A DNA stretch of 16,899 nucleotides from ZLKRG08 sp964565165 (GTDB taxonomy: Bacteria; Actinomycetota; Actinomycetes; Nanopelagicales; Nanopelagicaceae), in NCBI GenBank assembly GCA_964565165.1, contig CAZMDJ010000020.1:1-16899 (forward strand). The letters are read 5' to 3'. Position 1 is the first letter of the stretch, and each line of letters starts with the position of its first letter. The position numbers and the translations under genes are program-made. The notes beneath the pieces were generated by a model. The model saw only the letters and a program-made list of their open reading frames with translations, was not told where the DNA came from and did not search any database. This document shows positions 14,931-16,899 of this stretch, one piece after another.

Positions 14931-15599
14931 TTACTTCTTTGCTTCTGCCTTACTGATCTTGAGCCAATTAATAAAGCCCCAGATAACAAATGGCATATAG
15001 ATCGCATAAAGTGTTCCGGTTGGGTAGTAACCATTGCTAAATGCAAATGGAACTCCAACTAGATCTACCGCAACCCATACCAACCAGAATTCAACATAGC
15101 CGCGGCTCATGCCGAATGTTGCTAACGCTGTTCCAGTAAAGATCCAGGTATCAACGAAGAGCCACTGCCCTGATTCGCCAAGGCTCTTGAAGATCTGCAT
15201 TGAAACCAAGAAGAAAATTACGATTAAAGGAAGCAACCATAATTTCTCTTTTGTGGTTGTCCATCTTGGTTCGACCGCAGGAACATCTTTTCCTAAACGC
15301 TTATGGTGCGACCAACGAATCCAGCCATAAATACTTACGACAATTAATAATAAATTACGGCTTGCCTGACCGTAGAAGTTTGCATGTTGTGAATCATCAC
15401 CAAATGAAAATACTGCGCCAAGAAACACTGTAAATAAAAGTGCATCTCCCAGGATTCCAACTGGCCAAGCAGCAACCAAACGACGCGCTCCCAGCACTGC
15501 ACTTGTTAGACCAAGTACACCGCCGATGATTTCGCGAACCGCAATTGATTTGCTGCCGAAGTTAATTGTGGCTTCGAAGAGCCATTGAAGAATTGACAT
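14931..15599 (-). CDS. pnuX: PnuX/RibM-type riboflavin transporter (PnuC family)
   Basis: An integral membrane protein of 222 residues with about seven hydrophobic segments (about 22-40, 46-66, 82-96, 119-137, 147-165, 168-186, 195-213). PnuC-family marks are WPVGILGDALLF (45-56), the YGQ...YGWIRW pair (76-96), and EFWLVWVAVDLVGVP (170-184). PnuC proteins move vitamins by facilitated diffusion. The FMN riboswitch upstream marks this one as the riboflavin carrier PnuX/RibM known from corynebacteria and streptomycetes rather than the nicotinamide riboside type. The ATG at 15599 is chosen because GAGGAAAGGG lies 8-17 nt upstream; an in-frame GTG at 15668 would translate across that site. It ends at the shared terminator. 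Confidence 0.9.
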   Translation of the reverse strand: MSILQWLFEATINFGSKSIAVREIIGGVLGLTSAVLGARRLVAAWPVGILGDALLFTVFLGAVFSFGDDSQHANFYGQASRNLLLIVVSIYGWIRWSHHKRLGKDVPAVEPRWTTTKEKLWLLPLIVIFFLVSMQIFKSLGESGQWLFVDTWIFTGTALATFGMSRGYVEFWLVWVAVDLVGVPFAFSNGYYPTGTLYAIYMPFVIWGFINWLKISKAEAKK

Positions 15600-15677
15600 T
15601 CTTTTTTTCCCTTTCCTCGGTAACTTAATTTGCGGTTCCAAGGGCAAAGGAATACGCGCACGCAGCACGTAACCATT

Positions 15678-15800
15678 AGTTCTTTTATCCAGACTTTACT
15701 GTCGGCCTCAGAGTTTCACTGAAGTCAACCGGTACCTGGCTGGCACCGGGTCGCGGGCTTTAACCGCCGGTTCGGAATTTCACCGACCCCCAGAACTTCT
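15678..15800 (-). promoter_or_regulatory. FMN riboswitch (RFN element) controlling pnuX
   Basis: On the minus strand P1 is AGTTCT (15797-15792) with AGAACT (15683-15678). Between them the conserved RFN pieces occur in order: GGGGTCGGTGAAATTCCGAA, CCGGCGGTTAAAGCCCGCGA, CCCGGTGCCAGCC with its paired GGTACCGG, TTGACTTCAGTGAAACTCTG, then AGGCCGACAGTAAAGTCTGG. The expression platform is 15600-15677. It has no terminator hairpin, but UUCCUUU (15652-15646) can pair with the AAAGGGA of the ribosome binding site (15614-15608), so control is probably at translation: FMN bound, ribosome binding site hidden, less riboflavin uptake. The aptamer call is firm; the mechanism is an inference. Confidence 0.95.
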
Positions 15801-15804
15801 GCGA

Positions 15805-15810
15805 ACTATA
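15805..15810 (-). promoter_or_regulatory. Putative -10 hexamer for the FMN riboswitch / pnuX transcript
   Basis: TATAGT on the minus strand, 7-8 nt before the first paired base of P1, so the transcript would begin right at the aptamer. The rest of the promoter would lie in the last codons of the M23 peptidase gene, which stops at 15822. No clear -35 is seen. Confidence 0.65.
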
Positions 15811-15821
15811 CAGAATGGAAG

Positions 15822-16412
15822 TTACTTTTTAGGAATTGGTGGTACTTCGCCGCTCTTTGCAAGCAAGGCGCTGACCTCAGCCGCAGGTGATCTATCTCCA
15901 CCAACCTTCCACTTATCTAAATATCGCCAAGGGAAAACAACTCCGCGACGTACCCACCAGATATCGCGATCTGTTGTGGGCCAGCTAATTCCAAAATGAA
16001 TATGTGGTGAAGTGCCTCGAGCATCACCGCTATCCCCGACTATTCCAAGAAGTGTTCCAACTTCGACGCGAACACCCACATCAATTCTATCTGCAATCTT
16101 CTTTAAATGTGATGCGTAATAACGAACACCGTCATCACCAATCATTGATACAAAGATGCCGCCTTTTGTTATCGGAGTTGGCTTCTTGTAATTGTAAGTA
16201 TCTACTTTTCTGATTTCATCAATAACACCAGAAGTGACCGCAACATATTTGCAACCCTTCTTTGCCAAAATATCTGTTGCAGGATAATCGTGGTGATAAC
16301 GCGAGTAGGTATAGGTGCATCCAGAAACTGGAAAGGCATATTTTGGTGCCGCTTCAACATTTGTTACCGGTGTTAATGCGATGACCATTAAAACCGCGAG
16401 TATTTTTCGCAT
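15822..16412 (-). CDS. Secreted M23-family (LytM/LysM-type) metallopeptidase
   Basis: M23 enzymes cut peptide bridges of peptidoglycan or act as cell-wall effectors. The 196 residues begin with a signal peptide (about 1-22, cut near VEAAP). The zinc site is visible: HHDYPATD (H41 and D47), SHL (H102) and SPHIHFGIS (H137, H139). GVRVEVGTLLGIVGDSGDA (113-131) is the usual strand-turn before the HxH motif. C32 and C54 could form a disulfide outside the cell. The tail after about 150 is low in complexity and ends PPIPKK, without an LPxTG or membrane anchor. A TAACCT hexamer lies 6 nt before the ATG, so it may be leaderless. The substrate is not known. Confidence 0.88.
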   Translation of the reverse strand: MRKILAVLMVIALTPVTNVEAAPKYAFPVSGCTYTYSRYHHDYPATDILAKKGCKYVAVTSGVIDEIRKVDTYNYKKPTPITKGGIFVSMIGDDGVRYYASHLKKIADRIDVGVRVEVGTLLGIVGDSGDARGTSPHIHFGISWPTTDRDIWWVRRGVVFPWRYLDKWKVGGDRSPAAEVSALLAKSGEVPPIPKK

Positions 16413-16418
16413 GTGGGT

Positions 16419-16424
16419 AGGTTA
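16419..16424 (-). promoter_or_regulatory. Putative -10 hexamer of the M23 peptidase gene (leaderless)
   Basis: TAACCT on the minus strand, TAnnnT pattern, followed by 6 nt (ACCCAC) and then the ATG at 16412. The spacing is the same as for etfB and fabD. It lies only 4 nt from the plus-strand hexamer that probably serves the tRNA. Confidence 0.5.
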
Positions 16425-16428
16425 CAAG

Positions 16429-16434
16429 TAAGAT
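16429..16434 (+). promoter_or_regulatory. Putative -10 hexamer of the tRNA-nnrD transcript
   Basis: TAAGAT lies 9 nt before the first base of the tRNA, a normal distance for a tRNA promoter with a very short 5' leader. A -35 would fall in the start of the divergent M23 gene and is not obvious. Confidence 0.45.
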
Positions 16435-16443
16435 TCGCATGAC

Positions 16444-16517
16444 GAGGGGGTAGCTCAGTCGGTTAGAGCCCCGGACTCATAATCCGGTCGTCGTGGGTTC
16501 GAGCCCCACCCTCCTCA
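16444..16517 (+). tRNA. tRNA with CAU anticodon (Met elongator or Ile2)
   Basis: The cloverleaf is complete. The acceptor stem GAGGGGG pairs with CCTCCTC (one G-T pair), discriminator A16517; D arm GCTC/GAGC; anticodon stem CCGGA/TCCGG with loop CTCATAA, anticodon CAT at 16478-16480; variable loop TCGTC; T stem GTGGG/CCCAC with TTCGAGC loop. CCA is not encoded. It is not the initiator, because position 1-72 is a G-C pair and the anticodon stem lacks the three G-C pairs next to the loop. Choosing between elongator Met and lysidine-modified Ile2 needs comparison with the other CAU tRNAs of the genome; Met is slightly more likely. Confidence 0.96.
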
Positions 16518-16518
16518 C

Positions 16519-16899
16519 GTGAAACCTGAAAGTTGGAGCGCTGCTAAATGCGGTGCCTACTTGCCTAAACCAAAAGCAACTGATCATAAATATCGTCGTG
16601 GAGTTTTAGGTTGCGTAACAGGATCAAAGCAATATCCAGGCGCTGCGCTACTTACCACTTCTGCTGCGCTCTCGGTTGGCATCGGAATGATTCGCTACTT
16701 CGGACCTGAATCGGTAAAGAAAGCGGTAATTCAGAATCGCCCTGAAGTTGTAATTCAAACTGGCAACGTTGATGCATATGTAATGGGATCAGGTATTCCT
16801 GCAAAGAAATCACTACTTCGCAAAATAACTATGGAGATGGCTAATCGAGCGGATCTACCGAAGGTATTGGATGCGGGAGCACTATATTTAACCGGTGCC
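16519..16899 (+). CDS. nnrD: ADP-dependent NAD(P)H-hydrate dehydratase, N-terminal part (runs off window)
   Basis: NnrD dehydrates damaged S-NAD(P)H hydrate back to NAD(P)H using ADP. The 127 visible residues match the actinobacterial family: W6 in the short leader, DHKYRRGVLGCVTGSKQYPG (about 22-41), GIGMIRYFGPE (54-64), RPEVVIQTGNVDAYVMGSG (74-92) and VLDAGALYLTGA at the window edge. There is no NnrE epimerase domain in front, so this is the stand-alone form. The GTG at 16519 gives the family-typical N-terminal length. It begins 2 nt after the tRNA discriminator base, with no room for a ribosome binding site outside the tRNA, so it is read from the tRNA transcript or a processed product. 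Confidence 0.92.
   Translation, partial: MKPESWSAAKCGAYLPKPKATDHKYRRGVLGCVTGSKQYPGAALLTTSAALSVGIGMIRYFGPESVKKAVIQNRPEVVIQTGNVDAYVMGSGIPAKKSLLRKITMEMANRADLPKVLDAGALYLTGA

Noticed and set aside
15600..15668. A longer PnuX beginning with GTG at 15668
   Set aside because: It would translate through the ribosome binding site and riboswitch expression platform. The ATG at 15599 has a strong ribosome binding site and gives normal length.
16444..16517. Initiator tRNA-fMet
   Set aside because: The first acceptor pair is G-C instead of the C/A mismatch, and the anticodon stem lacks the three consecutive G-C pairs next to the loop.
1..16899. CRISPR array, insertion sequence, prophage or defence system
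   Set aside because: No regularly spaced repeats, transposase or integrase motifs, terminal inverted repeats or known defence domains were seen; nearly all of the window is housekeeping genes in actinobacterial order.

Overview
The window looks like a scaffold from a streamlined, lower-GC actinobacterium, most likely of the freshwater acI/Nanopelagicales type ('Ca. Planktophila/Nanopelagicus'). The reasons are actinobacterial gene orders (etfB-etfA-iscS-mnmA-ligA; fabD-fabH-acpP-fabF-accD), actinobacteria-typical families (DUF3145, an AccD6-like carboxyltransferase, PnuX, SAM-IV riboswitch), AT-leaning codon use, very short intergenic spaces and repeated ATGA stop/start overlaps. The lineage is an inference and was not tested phylogenetically. 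Three runs of exactly 100 N show a scaffolded draft, probably a MAG or single-cell genome. The real gap lengths are unknown, and two of the gaps appear to hide far more than 100 nt.

Layout: (1) 1-4355, minus strand: a tightly overlapped operon read etfB, etfA, iscS, mnmA, ligA (ligA is cut by the window edge), covering electron-transfer flavoprotein, cysteine desulfurase, tRNA 2-thiolation and NAD-dependent DNA ligase. (2) 4436-6547, plus: glgX, a glycogen debranching enzyme, divergent from the etf operon. (3) 6587-11211, plus: the type II fatty-acid synthesis cluster fabD, fabH, acpP, fabF, accD, with gaps after acpP and inside accD. (4) 11208-13160, minus: a polar-amino-acid-type ABC importer (binding protein, permease mostly lost in a gap, ATPase) preceded by a SAM-IV riboswitch, which points to methionine or another sulfur compound as substrate. 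(5) 13199-14410, minus: DUF3145 followed by a membrane-anchored SIMPL-domain protein. (6) 14669-14872, plus: a cold-shock protein that shares a bidirectional terminator with the convergent pnuX. (7) 14931-15810, minus: pnuX, a probable riboflavin transporter, under an FMN riboswitch. (8) 15822-16412, minus: a secreted M23 peptidase. (9) 16444-16899, plus: a tRNA with CAU anticodon, followed after one nucleotide by the GTG start of nnrD (partial), which repairs hydrated NAD(P)H.

Regulation is the most informative part of the window. Two metabolite riboswitches (SAM-IV and FMN) control the two importers, each with a TATAGT hexamer just upstream. Three separate genes (etfB, fabD, the M23 peptidase) have a TAnnnT hexamer exactly 6 nt before the start codon, the geometry of leaderless transcription. 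nnrD could become near-leaderless through tRNA 3' processing. I found no mobile element, CRISPR array or defence system, and no wholly new system. The points most worth following are the SAM-IV-controlled importer whose binding protein lacks a lipobox, the tRNA-nnrD junction, and the shortened EtfA.
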